From assembly GCF_014805685.1 (NCBI RefSeq), contig NC_060899.1, forward strand, positions 14,040,954 to 14,104,953: a stretch of DNA of 64,000 bases. Direction: 5' to 3'. The notes below the pieces were generated by a model. It was not told the origin of the DNA, made no database searches, and saw only the letters and a program-made list of their open reading frames with translations. The DNA is from Silurus meridionalis. Its lineage: Eukaryota > Chordata > Actinopteri > Siluriformes > Siluridae. Positions within the stretch are counted from its first letter, which is position 1. The number at the start of each line of letters is the position of its first letter. The translations under genes were made by a program, and so were the position numbers. This document shows positions 11,201 through 22,511 of this stretch, piece by piece.

Positions 11201-13743
11201 TGCTCCCAGTGTTCCTGTCACATCTGGAGTATGTCTTATAAATCTTCTTTTCAAAGTGTGTGTGATTTGCAATGGAGCTCCACGATGGTGCCAGAACGGC
11301 AACCTTTGAGCTGTATATTCATCTTCAGGATGAAGTCCGCAGAAGCCATATCTGGTGAGTAGGGTGGGTGCAAAGTGAGATTATGTGAATTGTTCTCCAA
11401 CGATCATCATGCACAAGTTGCTGAATGGTTTCGACATTTTTGGGTTGAGCTCATTCAAGGTCTTCCTGATCTCTCTGAGATGTTCTTCCTCTCTTGAAGC
11501 ACGCCTGCCGCTCAAAACACTTTAAACGACTCGTTGCAGCATCGCCGTATGTCAATCGTATGTCATGTCAAACATCTCTGTGGTCAGAATAGCACCAGTT
11601 GCACCAATAGTCTCAAACCCTTTTGATACCACCTCAATCCTATTGAATCATCAGTGACTTAATCTTATAAAGGTGTATCGATTAAAGGGCATTTTTATGG
11701 ATGGAACTGAAGATACAGTTTGCTGGAGTAATGTTTAAAACTTTAATGAAGTCACGGGTTACAAATTTGAGCAATTTCTGCTCCCTCTGACATACGACAC
11801 AAAGGCTTTTAACTTACTTTCGGCGCCGATGGAACTGTTTGACGGGGCAAAGCTCGTCAAAGACCTTCTGGTTCACCAGACGAGGGGCAAGAAGGAATTT
11901 GTTGTTGGAGATAAATTCATCAATTATTTGTTTTTTCATCCCTTTAGCCTGTTTAATGAAAAACAAGAGTGCATCATTAATTATTTTCCTATATTTACAT
12001 GCCTTGTTTTGTTGTATATCCTACATCACCTGCATTGAAATTCACTACCTGTATAATGTCAGCTGGTTTGTCTGTGTTCTCCTTGAAGACAAGCATGGTC
12101 GGAGCATAGGTGTTAATGTTGTACTGCTTGAGCAGGTTGGCCGTCTCAGACAGACCCTGGTCCACGTAGCCAAACTGGACATAGTCCTTATAGGCAAACG
12201 CAGTCAGCTGTGCAGGGACAGGACGTATGCGCGCACTATTAATCATAAAACCCAGGATCCGAACTGCATCCAACTTCTGAATATAACCACATATACCTTA
12301 TACAGCAAAGGAACCGCAGGCACTTGGTCAAAAAGCAGAACGTGGGGTTTGTTAATATCATACCAGCTCTTCAGAAAGTCTGGGTGATTCCGGTCCGTGA
12401 TCTGAAGAACAATCCATAAGTAGAGTTTTGGGTCAGAAATCAGATCAGGGGATGAAGAAAAGGGGGAGGAGAAGAAGACCTGAACTTACCTTCTCAACCA
12501 GTCTCTGAGGCAGCAGGTCCTCCACAAATTGCATGAGATGCTCTTTGGCCAGAGCGTAGTTAAAGAAAGTTACTTTTCCGTTGATCACGCCGAGTATGGA
12601 CGGAGTGCGGTGAGCGCCCAGATGATTCGCTAAGCGTCTCTCATACCCGACGTCAACTACCCCTACTCCTACACCTATAAAAGAAGAAGCAAAGGAAAGA
12701 ATATCAAAGACACAAGGACCAGAGTGAAAACCGTTTTGAAGTTTCTTCTGATTTAATCAGGCAGTCCAGTAATCATGCTACGTTGAAACTCAGCTCTACC
12801 CATGACCTGATTATAAAAAACATTCCTTACCAAGAGGCTCGAGTTCCTTCACGGCCTCCCTCCACACAGGATCCATGTGGACGCAGCTGAAGCACCAGTC
12901 CGAGGTGATCTTGATTAGAAATGGTCTCTTGGAGCTGTCAGGCACGACTTCGTTGATGTACTGGTTGTAGTGCAGCATGTACTTGCTGTCGGTGTCGTCG
13001 CGGCTGCCCTTGCTGTTAAACGGGAAGTTGAAGAAGGACTCATCGAAGTAGAAGTTGTCGTGGAAGTGACGGAAGCCATGTGGCCCGTAAGGCTGGGAGT
13101 TGGTCTGCTTGTAGCGATCATAATTGGCTCTTTTTTCTTCGTTCGATAAGATCTGAACCACAAAGCCAAACACAAAAACACAAACACACTGTGACGAGAG
13201 ATTCCAATAGATACTGTTCTTGTTATTTTCTGAGTAATGAAACACAAAAGTAGGATGTGGGGGGGGGGGGGGGGTCTTTACCTCATAGGATTTTGTGATC
13301 TTAATAAACATGTCTTCAGCTTCTGGGTTCTTGTTTTTGTCCGGATGCCTGGCAACAAATAAATGCAAGAGAGGATCAGATCTGATTGTGAATCAGTGAG
13401 TGTGAATCACATCAGCCTTTATCACGACAGTTTGATATAATGCCTCATTCAAATCCTAATAGTTTCATTGTCACGTTACAGTTTTTAAATCTAACATCAT
13501 GACCAGCCATGGATCAGTACAGGCGTGTCTGGAGGTATATTATGGTATGGTATTCGCAAAACGTTACCATTCTTTGGCAAGGCGTTTATACACTTTCTTG
13601 ATTTCTGCCTGACTTGCACTCTTGGTGACCCCCAAGATCTTGTAGGGGTTGAATTCTGCATCGTCTCCCAGAGCTCCAGACAAGACAACGCAAAGGATCA
13701 GGACAGACTGAAGACTCAGGCACAGCATCACTGTTTTAGCCAT
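8294..13743 (-). CDS. dnajc16: DnaJ homolog subfamily C member 16
   Basis: Fourteen exons on the minus strand: 13568-13743, 13282-13348, 12831-13152, 12490-12674, 12297-12401, 12049-12207, 11818-11948, 10725-10899, 10467-10649, 10207-10283, 10027-10107, 9868-9957, 9595-9765, 8294-8735. They sum to 2364 nt (787 residues, near the human length). Residues 1-26 form a hydrophobic signal peptide; the J domain follows with HPD at 60-62; a thioredoxin-like segment carries WCFSC (Cys168, Cys171); a transmembrane helix spans about 530-553, followed by a Lys-rich stretch and a C-terminal domain. The protein is an ER membrane J protein, linked in the literature to autophagosome size control. Exons 9 and 13 use the less common donor GTCAGT; I placed both by reading phase, so these two borders are slightly less certain. 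Start ATG 13743 is preceded by an in-exon acceptor at about 13755, so exon 1 of the mRNA is probably non-coding. Confidence 0.95.
11050..11700 (-). mobile_element. fossil mariner-like transposon in dnajc16 intron 7
   Basis: The minus strand, read in broken frames, contains mariner transposase hallmarks: a segment like SGRPLTS..QK, then HPPYSPDMASADF (about 11346-11371; family signature PPYSPDLAPSDY) and near the end VDYFEGD (about 11165-11190). The catalytic middle is missing and there are many stops, so it is a dead, internally deleted copy. I could not fix its terminal repeats. It lies between dnajc16 exons 7 and 8. Confidence 0.75.
13257..13274. repeat. poly(G)18 tract beside dnajc16 exon 2 donor
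   Basis: Eighteen consecutive G on the plus strand (C on the transcript), beginning about 8 bases past the exon 2 donor GTAAAG. Such runs are unstable and error-prone in sequencing. Confidence 0.85.
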
Positions 13744-14161
13744 GACTCCCAGACTGGGAAAAGACAAACACAAACATCATGGTTATGAAACAAAAAATCA
13801 GTATAGTGAAATAAACACTGATGATGGCTGAATGAAGGGCACTAGAATGCAGGACATAAATAATCTCCTAGATGGGATGTAGGGTGACCCTTGTTGGCGT
13901 TTGGTCACCGTCATTGCAAACGCACCTTATTAGAGACTGTATACCAAATACATCAGTGGTACTTATACAGTGCACTAGACATGGCGTTCTGTTTTCTACT
14001 ATGTAGTGCACTTGTGTAGGGAGTGAACGAATATTTGGTATTGAATCGCAGGCTTAGTCAGGATTTAGGCATTAAATAGCTAAAAAGATGTTTTTTTTAA
14101 ACAAATATTTGTTTAAGTGCTTTAAATAAATAAAGAAAGAAAGAAAGAAATAGGGACTTAC

Positions 14162-14235
14162 AGTCAGTCTAACAGCACCAGCATCATCGCAAATCAGCGA
14201 CCTTGTTTGTTAAGAGGAAAACAGGCGTTATTCCA
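14162..14235 (-). other. dnajc16: probable non-coding first exon of dnajc16
   Basis: On the minus strand a stretch ends in a strong donor (GACTGACT then GTAAGT at 14156-14161), and an acceptor (TTTTCCCAG) lies 10 bases before the dnajc16 start codon. The pair suggests a spliced 5' UTR. The 5' end of this exon is not determined. Confidence 0.45.
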
Positions 14236-14417
14236 GATGTCGGGTTTAATAAAAGGATCCAGGAAATTCAATTCCGGTTCGACCCTGGATTTTTAGGACA
14301 GATGTCAAATCCCCGTTAAAACCGCGTTTTGATGCTCAGATGTTCATGATCCTGCTGTAGATCCAGCTCCGCATCGTGCGCATCCCTGCCTCCGCATCCC
14401 GCTCCGCATCCCCCCCA

Positions 14418-14418
<1 letters not shown>

Positions 14419-14463
<45 letters not shown>

Positions 14464-14470
14464 GCGCGCG
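14419..14470. repeat. (CA)n then (CG)n simple repeat
   Basis: A CA run passes into CACGCACACGCGCGCGCG at its right end, just upstream of dnajc16. Alternating purine-pyrimidine sequence of this kind can adopt Z-DNA. Confidence 0.9.
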
Positions 14471-14631
14471 ACTGGGTCATGCCGTCACAATAAAAGCGTG
14501 CATTACGTTAGTCTATGGAGAAAACAGAGAGGGTGATGCAATTTATGTCTTAATGATGGAAATGTATTTAAAGCACTGAAATCTGTGGATTTTTTAAAAG
14601 CAATTTCTATGTAGCTTTAAAACATTCGTGT

Positions 14632-14830
14632 TGCTATGAGAGAAAATGGAGAGAACATCCTCACCCTAATAGATCATATTAGCAATAATGTCTTTGAAAG
14701 ACTGGAAGTTTCTCATTACAAGATTAAGTGAATTGATTTTGATAAAGGAATCATTTGAGACGAAAGAGTCGACTCTTATTTTCCAGTTGAGAAGAAAAAA
14801 GAACCACTTAGGACAACAGACCCCAAACAC
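14632..14830 (+). repeat. diverged direct repeat, copy 1
   Basis: Shares with 15197-15390, in the same order, the phrases AAAATGGAGA, CATCCTCA, AATAGATCATAT, TGAATTGATTTT, GGAATC and the palindrome-bearing CGAAAGAGTCGACTCTTATTT. Several phrases are shared but small indels separate them. No known element was recognised. Confidence 0.7.
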
Positions 14831-15196
14831 CGGGGCCGCACATTAGGAATAAAAAACCCTTTTAATTATTTTATTTTATTACAATTTTATCGACTTTCAC
14901 AATCTCTGGGGTGTTCTTATAAAATAAACAAAATGAACAAAATGTATCATTTGATAGCCAAAATGAGTCGACTCTTCTAATCTGGTCTTAAAAAATGGGC
15001 CATTTAGGATGATCATAGAAGGAGACAAATTTAAATACTAGGTCTAAGTAAAGGGGCCAAACACTGTCAACATTTAATGAACAACAGGACAGAGAGGAAA
15101 AGGGATGAGTGTGTGAAAATAAAACAGGAGGTAAAAGTAATGCATGTGGATATACAATATTGTGATGGAGAGACTTTGAGGATAGAGTGAAGACTA

Positions 15197-15390
15197 GTTT
15201 TCATGGTGCTGTAAGAAAAAATGGAGAAGGCATCCTCATCCCAATAGATCATATCAGCAATGAATCATTTGCAAGACTCGAAGACTCAACAAGCTTGAGT
15301 GAAAATGGCAGTGAATTGATTTTAATTAAGGAATCGTTTAAACGACGAAAGAGTCGACTCTTATTTCCCGGTTTAGAAGAAAGATTATTT
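15197..15390 (+). repeat. diverged direct repeat, copy 2
   Basis: Second copy of the element at 14632-14830, 565 bases to the right. It holds a 69-codon open frame (15187-15396) without recognisable similarity; the frame is not open in copy 1, so I do not call it a gene. Fragments of the GAGTCGACTC part also occur near 14966 and 16034. Confidence 0.7.
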
Positions 15391-16438
15391 ATTTAAATTG
15401 CACAAATGCACAATAAGAGACGCAATAATAAAAAACGGTCTACTCTGATTGTGCTATTAAAAAGAAAAAATAGGAATGTAATGCGTCTTAATCTCCATAT
15501 CCTACAAAGAGCATCTGGTTTCATTTATGAGTGTGTAAAAAAGAAAATAGAGCCACATCTGTAATGTCACAACCGTGTTTGACGATCTGCTTTCATTTAA
15601 TAGGGTTTTGCAATATTCAGGGCGCAATACAGTACATATGCATTTCATCACACTGAGTGTTTAGTGGTTCAGAGTGAGCATTTTGATTAAATTCATAAAA
15701 AATACAATCTGATTATGTAATTACAAACACACAGATAGAACACATCAAGTATTTTTAGCAAGGAAAAAAAAGAGAGGAAAAAAAAAAGATGGAGATGATC
15801 TCCGGTGCTCCCAGATGCAGAAAAAGGTCACATTTTTAGGGGATGATCCTGAAACGTACACAGTATTACAGAGCCATCAAACCCGGCTAACAAGTAGCAG
15901 ATCCATTAAAGGAGTACTGAGAGATTTTCTACTCAAACAAATCTGTAATGGACGAGTGATTACTATGGATTAAAAAATAATAATTAAAGGGAAGATGTTG
16001 GAGTGGGTTAATAGCTGCTTGAGGGGAAAAACTGAGTCGACTTTTGGGGCATTTCTTCCTAATTGAAATATAGTTAACACCAATTCAAATAAAATAGATA
16101 TAAATATATGGTCAATTACACAACTGTAATCACATCAGCATTTTTTTGCAAACACAAAACCTCTTGAGTAAAATTTAGGCCATTCGACTATTCTTTTTTT
16201 TGTAATTTTTTTTCCAATAAACTCAACATCTGCTCACATCTGCATTAGATTTTTCTATTCGCTCTGGAGTACAGAGAATAAAACGTGTTCTGGGGTAAAA
16301 ATCACACGCACACCACATATCTGTAGATATATAATAAGCTTTTTAAAGTAAAAATGCTAGAGTTCTCCTATAAACGCATTGCAGCACTTTCGGGAACCTG
16401 ACATCAGAGCACCGTATTAAAAAAGATTCACTATTATG

Positions 16439-16440
<2 letters not shown>

Positions 16441-16474
<34 letters not shown>

Positions 16475-16475
16475 G
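16441..16475. repeat. (AAT)n microsatellite
   Basis: About eleven AAT units between dnajc16 and selenoi. Confidence 0.9.
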
Positions 16476-16980
16476 ATTTCACGTACACGTAAGTAAAAAA
16501 TGTAAATAAAAAATAAGTAATCTGATATATGCTAGGTACTGACCTCGCACACACACACAAAAAGATTAAATACTGAATGATAAATCTCTCTATAATTAAT
16601 TGAGTGTTTCGAGTCGTGTTTGGAGAGAAAGAGACGCTCTGCAGTAGTCCGGTTGTGCTTGTGCATATTTGCGCTCCGGTGGGCGACGATTTCACGTTCA
16701 CGTCCACCTGGAGGGTCTCAGAGGTGTCATGTGATCGCTTAAAAAAAAATAGAGAAAATTATAATGTGTAAAATGGTAACTGGTGATAAAACATCAGAAA
16801 ACGAACGAATGGGCTTAACAGACGAACCCTAATAAAACCATGGAGACTTCCTTCCTCTATCACTCACATCAGTACGCAAATACTGACAATGTAAATGTCA
16901 AATTATAAATAATATTTATTTAAAAAAATGACCAGAAGAATGGGGAAGCAAGAAAAGAAAAGAGAGAGGGAACTAGCGCT

Positions 16981-16986
16981 TTTATT
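16981..16986 (-). terminator. selenoi: selenoi polyadenylation signal
   Basis: AATAAA on the minus strand, about 35 bases beyond the SECIS element. A SECIS must lie inside the mRNA, so this first signal after it is the natural 3' end. Confidence 0.65.
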
Positions 16987-17014
16987 GCGTTTATAGAACG
17001 GAGCGAGGTGCCAC

Positions 17015-17075
17015 TCGCCCACTCAGAGTGCGCCCTCTCCTGGACAGGCTTTGAAGCACACTCTTCATTTGAGCA
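17015..17075 (-). promoter_or_regulatory. selenoi: SECIS element in the selenoi 3' UTR
   Basis: Minus-strand order: ATGA (17068-17065), an eight-base arm GAGTGTGC, a loop with AAA, a small hairpin CCTG-TC-CAGG, the arm GCGCACTC that pairs fully with the first arm (one G-U), and TGAG (17025-17022). This gives the ATGA/TGA kink-turn core, a perfect helix and an apical AA, and the extra mini-helix fits a type II (form 2) SECIS. It lies about 920 bases after the UGA codon and just before the polyadenylation signal. It recruits SBP2 and the selenocysteine elongation factor (established knowledge). Confidence 0.88.
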
Positions 17076-17579
17076 CAAATAAACACAATAAAAGCTCACT
17101 AGTAAAATAAAAGATAATAAATAAAAGCTCGGCAGACTGACACACCATCACCAATGTTTTAAAAAAAAAAAAAAGAAAAGAAGAAGCAGCTACGGTTCGG
17201 TAGACAAAGGTCAGGCCCGATAAAACCACGTGTTGATCTGAAGTAGATCAGGTCCATGAGTGGTTTGTTACAGCTGGGGCGCAGCCTGATGCAAGACATT
17301 TTTCTTTATAGAGGTCCGATAAAAGCACAAAGAAAGAACAAATCTAATTCAGATTTCCCGTCCCAAAAAATCAGTCCATTACTTTCATCTGTCCACTTTT
17401 TCTACACCATGTAATCCTGTAATGCCATAAATTAGAAAGTCTTTTTTTTTGTTTTTTTACAGTTTGAGACCTAAAAATTGCCCTAAATAAATCCAAATAA
17501 AATGGCCCAAGGCAAAAATGTACAAAACATTCATTAATGTGTTACATGTTAACATGTGGTGCGTGCATGTGTGTGCATT

Positions 17580-17612
<33 letters not shown>

Positions 17613-17948
17613 ATGTGTGTGGGGGGTATTGGTGTTGGGGGTCAACTTTAAAATCACGGATGTATGTGTGAGATCATTCCCCCTAGAATCTCGGCTGAAA
17701 GTGCATTTCCGTAGGAAACAAGTGAATCTGCTCAGCGGACGCCGGAGAAGCCGAAGGGCCTCGGCCAATCCCGTCACGCAGTTCCACAGGTGACGAGGTC
17801 GAGATGCGTGTTTCGCATTGCTACGTTCCTGCTTGAGAAGTAGAAGGCGTGTTCAGTCAGCAGCGTTTGGTTTTCTGGTTTCGAGGTGCGTCTCGGCGGT
17901 GATGGGGTTCAGTGCGGACGGAGTCAAGGAGGACGCAGATTGCGTGAC

Positions 17949-20900
17949 TTAGACCTCCGCCGCCGTCAGGCCGACCTTCTCCTCGTCATGTCAATCCGAG
18001 CTGGGCTTCTTCAGCGAGAAGGCGCAGATCTTAAAGTGAGCGCTTAGCTGTTCCACCTACAGAGGGAGACAAAAACGCATACAGTGTTGAAAAAAAAAAT
18101 ACGAAATGGACATTAGGATAATTCACAGATGTGAATTGGAAAATCTTACCATCTCTAGTATGGATAGAGAGAGAAGCAGGTGGACAGATAGACGGACAGA
18201 GAAACAGAAGGACAGGCAGATTGTAGATAGAAAGACTGATAGGAAGATTGTTAACGAGATATGAGACGTAAATGAAAGACACAGATGGGTCATTAGTGAA
18301 GCAGACAGAGATAGTGATTTAGACACACACACACAGAAAGAAAGTACATATTTTTCAGATATGTTGCAGTCATTGCATGCAGCATTCACACCCTGAGAAG
18401 TTGTAAAGCAGCATTTGTTCAACACAGATGGACTTCCTGTGTAGAGGAAGAAAACCACTCTGTGTGTGTGTGTAAGCGCGCATGTGTGATTTTGAGATAT
18501 GCAAAAATTTTTCCTGCTCTAAGGCTCAAGCTGAATGTGTGTATGTGTGTGTACGCACCACTGAAACCCCGTAGTGTATGTGTGTGAGGACGACTACAGC
18601 CGTCCACACGTACAACACCACCGTCTCACTCTGCTGCAACACGCCTGAGATCACCAGCAACACCACCAACGCCATCGGCACCAACAGCCAACTCAGAGGC
18701 TGGCAGCGTGTGTTAGTCATCTGACACACGATCAGCTTGCACTGCAGAGAGACAGACACAGAGACAGAGAGAAAGAGAGAGATCAGCACAAATGCAGCCT
18801 TATACGTCTACATTTCCACGTTTACATACACCACAGAGCACACAATCACACTTGTATTGTAGAAGCAATGTAAGATTTTATAAGACCTTTTTAAGACCAT
18901 GAAGAATGAAATTTAAGACATATCACAACATCAAATCACGTCTGTGCTACAAATAAAAGAGAGATTCACGCCAATACCAGAAAGCTGATTAGCTGTTGCA
19001 CGTTGGTCTCATTTTAAAGTCTTAATACAGGGAAATAAATTTGGACTAGCGAAAGAAAGAACTACAACACCACGAAAAGTAACAATCAATCTAAAATGCT
19101 GCAGGAGCACTTCCATGAGCTTTTTACTATTTAAGGCCAACTTTTTTTTACTTTTTTGTTCTTTGTAAGACCCCATGGAAACCCTGATTGCAGAAACAAG
19201 AGAGAGATGACGGTTAAGCAGGAAACAGACAGAATGCTGAGCAGAGAGAAAGACGGATAGACAGAAAAAGAGGCACAGAGAGAGAGAGAGAAAGAAGCAC
19301 AGATAGACATGAGAGACCAGGAAACAGAGAGACACTCAGAAATAGAGGCGGAGAGGGGGAGGGAAGAGGGGAAGATATTGAGACTAAAAGACAAGCACGC
19401 AGAATAAGAAAGAAACAACAGAGCACAGTAACACAAAGAGAGAGGAACAGACCAATAAGGAAACCATGAGAGAGACAGGCATGTTCAAAGAGAGAGAGAA
19501 GGTGGCATGAAAGGAGAATGAGAGATTGATGTGAGAGACCAAGAGACAGAGAAATAAAGACAGGAAGAGTGGAAGTGGTGTAGGGATTGAGACTAAGATG
19601 AAAGTGAGAGAAAAAAAGAGACAGAGATACAGACAAAAAAGGAGAGACACAGATAAAAAGAGAGAGAGCGAGAGAGAGACCAGTGGAAACAGAATAAGAG
19701 AGCCCAAAAGAGACACACTTAGAAGGAAAAAAAAGAGTAAGACAAAGTGAAACAGCATGCTCGCTTGACGGAAAGAACGGATGACAAAGATAAAAAGATA
19801 GGAAGCAGAGAGACACAGGAAGAGAGAGGGAGGAAAGAGAGAGAAACACAAAAGGTACCTTGTCTACAAGCATACCAGAGATTACAATGCTGTGTGTGTG
19901 TGTGTGTGTGTGTGTGTCTGTCTGTGAGAGTGTGTGTGTTGCACTCACAGTGACGTTGGCGAAGGCCGTCCCCACCATCATGTAAAAGATTCTGGGCTGC
20001 AGCTCCAGGATGTTGCTGGGAGACAAGACGACCCACAGTGTGGCGAGGATGGCGATGAGCAGGGGCGAGAAGAAGGGCAAGAAGGCCTCGTACACAGAGC
20101 TGTGCTTCAGCGTGTTACTGCGATATGCCCTGCACAAATCCGGCATCAGTCTCTGCCAAAACTCACACAACTGACACTAAAATAATATAAACATCATTTG
20201 GTGCTACTGGGGAGGGGATCGGGTCACATGACATCAGCCCATCATTGACACTGATTTTCCGGTGACACAAAACGCCACATTATGTACGAGTTAGAGGTAA
20301 AACACACACTACAAAGGAGTCAGACTTACTTCCAAACATTGTACAGGCTCATTGGTAACGTTACAGCAAACAAGCAACCTGTAATGCAGACAATAAAATA
20401 ATATTATAAAAAAAATAATTTAACATTGAATATATTTAATCATCCCCTATTTAATACTCGAACTGTCTATATTGTCTCACATTGTCTGTATTGTCTTCTA
20501 CAGTCCGTTTTGTTTTCTATAGTCCAAGCTAAATGTGTAGTGTTATTTATGTCTGACTTTTGAGAGTCACTAACGGCTGGAACCATATTTTTTGTGTGTA
20601 GTAACACACTTGGCCAATAAACCTGATTCTGATAAAAAAAAATGGGAGAGAAAGATGTGTGAGCGCGACTCGACTCTCTCACCCAGGATCATGACGATGA
20701 AGAGGTCTCTGTACAGAATGTTCCACATTAGTGGCTGGTACCACGTCTCCACTCCGACCAGGGCTGTGATGATGTACACGATAGAGATTGTCTGATTTTG
20801 GGGGAAAAGAAGTTGACAAATATGAGAACGAGAAAGAAATATAGAGGGTAAAAATAAATAAATAAATAAATAATTTTAAAAAAGTGAGCTGAAATGAGAA

Positions 20901-22035
20901 CTCTTGACTTCATAATATCGATAATGTTAAAATAAATGTATGGGTTTATCTAATACCAAATAAATTAGGGAAGTGTGTAGGGAAATCATATCACAATTAG
21001 AATGATGGAGAAACCTGACAGAAAAACACGCCAGCGATCTACTGCAGGGAAACACTACAGCGATTTACTGCAGGGAAACACTACAGCGATCTACTGCAGG
21101 GAAACACGCCAGCGATCTACTGCAGGGAAACACGCCAGCGTAACACGTTTAACAGTGATTTATAGCAGGGAAGCATGTGTGGGAATTTAAAACGGGGACC
21201 AAAAAAATCAGGGGAATCCCTTTAGGAAATTCATGATAACGCCTCCACAGTGCAACCAATCAGCTCCCTCCAATCTGCCGAAAGATGTGAACGCCCGCTG
21301 AGCCTAACAATTTCATTTGCAGCTTGGTGTGTAATTCTGTGTGTTCGTTGTATGCGATCATCTCTTACCACTTGGCTGATGTCGTAGCCCCAGGGCAGGA
21401 AGAGCACGCCGGTGTTATATTTCTCCCAGTGTGAGAGGATGAAAGAGAAAAGGACGACCCAGAGCAGGCCGTACAGCGTGAGCACGCTGACTCCGCTTGT
21501 GCCGCGCCCGAACACGGAGTACATGGAGCTGACGAAGAACACACACGCCCAGCTGTCCAGGCCGTGGTCAAACAGCTCGCCCAGGGGAGTGCTCGAGTTC
21601 GTCCTGCGAGCCTGCTTCCCATCGACTCCGTCTACACACACAGCACATTTTTACAGTCTCACCACATCTCCCCGAAGTGTTTTATTTTCTCAAGAATCGC
21701 CATACTGCTGTATGTAATGTCCTGCTGGATGTGTAAGTCTGAATATCATCACACATACATGTTTACACACTTTCACGCTGCCACCACTCACACACTGCTG
21801 TTACTATTTCAACTCAAGCTTAACTTTGACACACACACACACACACACACACACACTTACCTAGTGTGTATGCCAGAAAGTTAAAGAGGCCTGCAGCTAT
21901 CCAAACCCAACTTGGCACGTGTGCATGACCCTCGGCTAAAACACACAAACACAGTTTAAAAAACCACACAGGATCAGTTAAATATTGACTTGTGTAAACC
22001 AAGCAAGCTGGTTCAGGGTGTGTTAGAGTTTTTGT

Positions 22036-22082
<47 letters not shown>

Positions 22083-22450
22083 ATAAAAAAGATGATTCAC
22101 AGGGTGTTTCACTCTAGTTGCTGTTTAGTTGCTACAGGTAGACACGTCTCGTCTACTCGAGATGAAAAAGTGAAAGGGAGATGGAGTGAAATGAGAGACA
22201 CAGTGAGAAACATCGAGATGCAGTAAAAAAAACAGGTCTTCAATATACAGCTTCCAAAAAGGACGAGTGGAAGATAGAGAGGGGACTTTGTACTTGCTCA
22301 ATCACCCAATCTCAATCACTCTTACACACACACACACTCACCTGATGCGTAGAAGTCATAGTCGTAGAAGGATAAGATTGCAAAGTTGAGCACTAGGAAC
22401 ATGAACCCAGTGAAAGTGATGAGGTTAGGGGCCAGCCATGTGGGTAAGAT

Positions 22451-22511
<61 letters not shown>

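Larger units (their letters stand above)
14240..16975. other. dnajc16-selenoi spacer
   Basis: About 2.7 kb between the 5' end of dnajc16 and the 3' end of selenoi. It starts with a CpG-containing stretch and a CA/CG repeat (14419-14470), then holds two diverged copies of a 190-base element (14632, 15197), an AAT microsatellite (16441-16475) and AT-rich sequence. I see no conserved coding exon. Confidence 0.5.

Noticed and set aside
15187..15396. 69-codon plus-strand frame
   Set aside because: The frame is not open in the sister repeat copy and has no recognised similarity.
17023..17045. CTCF-like CCAGGAGAGGGCGC on the minus strand
   Set aside because: It coincides with the pairing arm and mini-helix of the SECIS, which explains the sequence.
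17640..17690. Another SECIS-like ATGA...TGAT on the minus strand
   Set aside because: The two core motifs are only about 17 bases apart and no AA-bearing apical loop fits; the 17015-17075 element is far better.
17991..17993. UGA as a premature stop or pseudogene mark in selenoi
   Set aside because: The position is that of the known selenocysteine, the frame continues sensibly, and a SECIS is present.
19214..20170. 318-codon open frame on the minus strand
   Set aside because: Its first 60 codons are selenoi exon 8; the rest is intron read through a pyrimidine-rich tract that lacks stop codons. The donor at 19943-19948 ends the exon.
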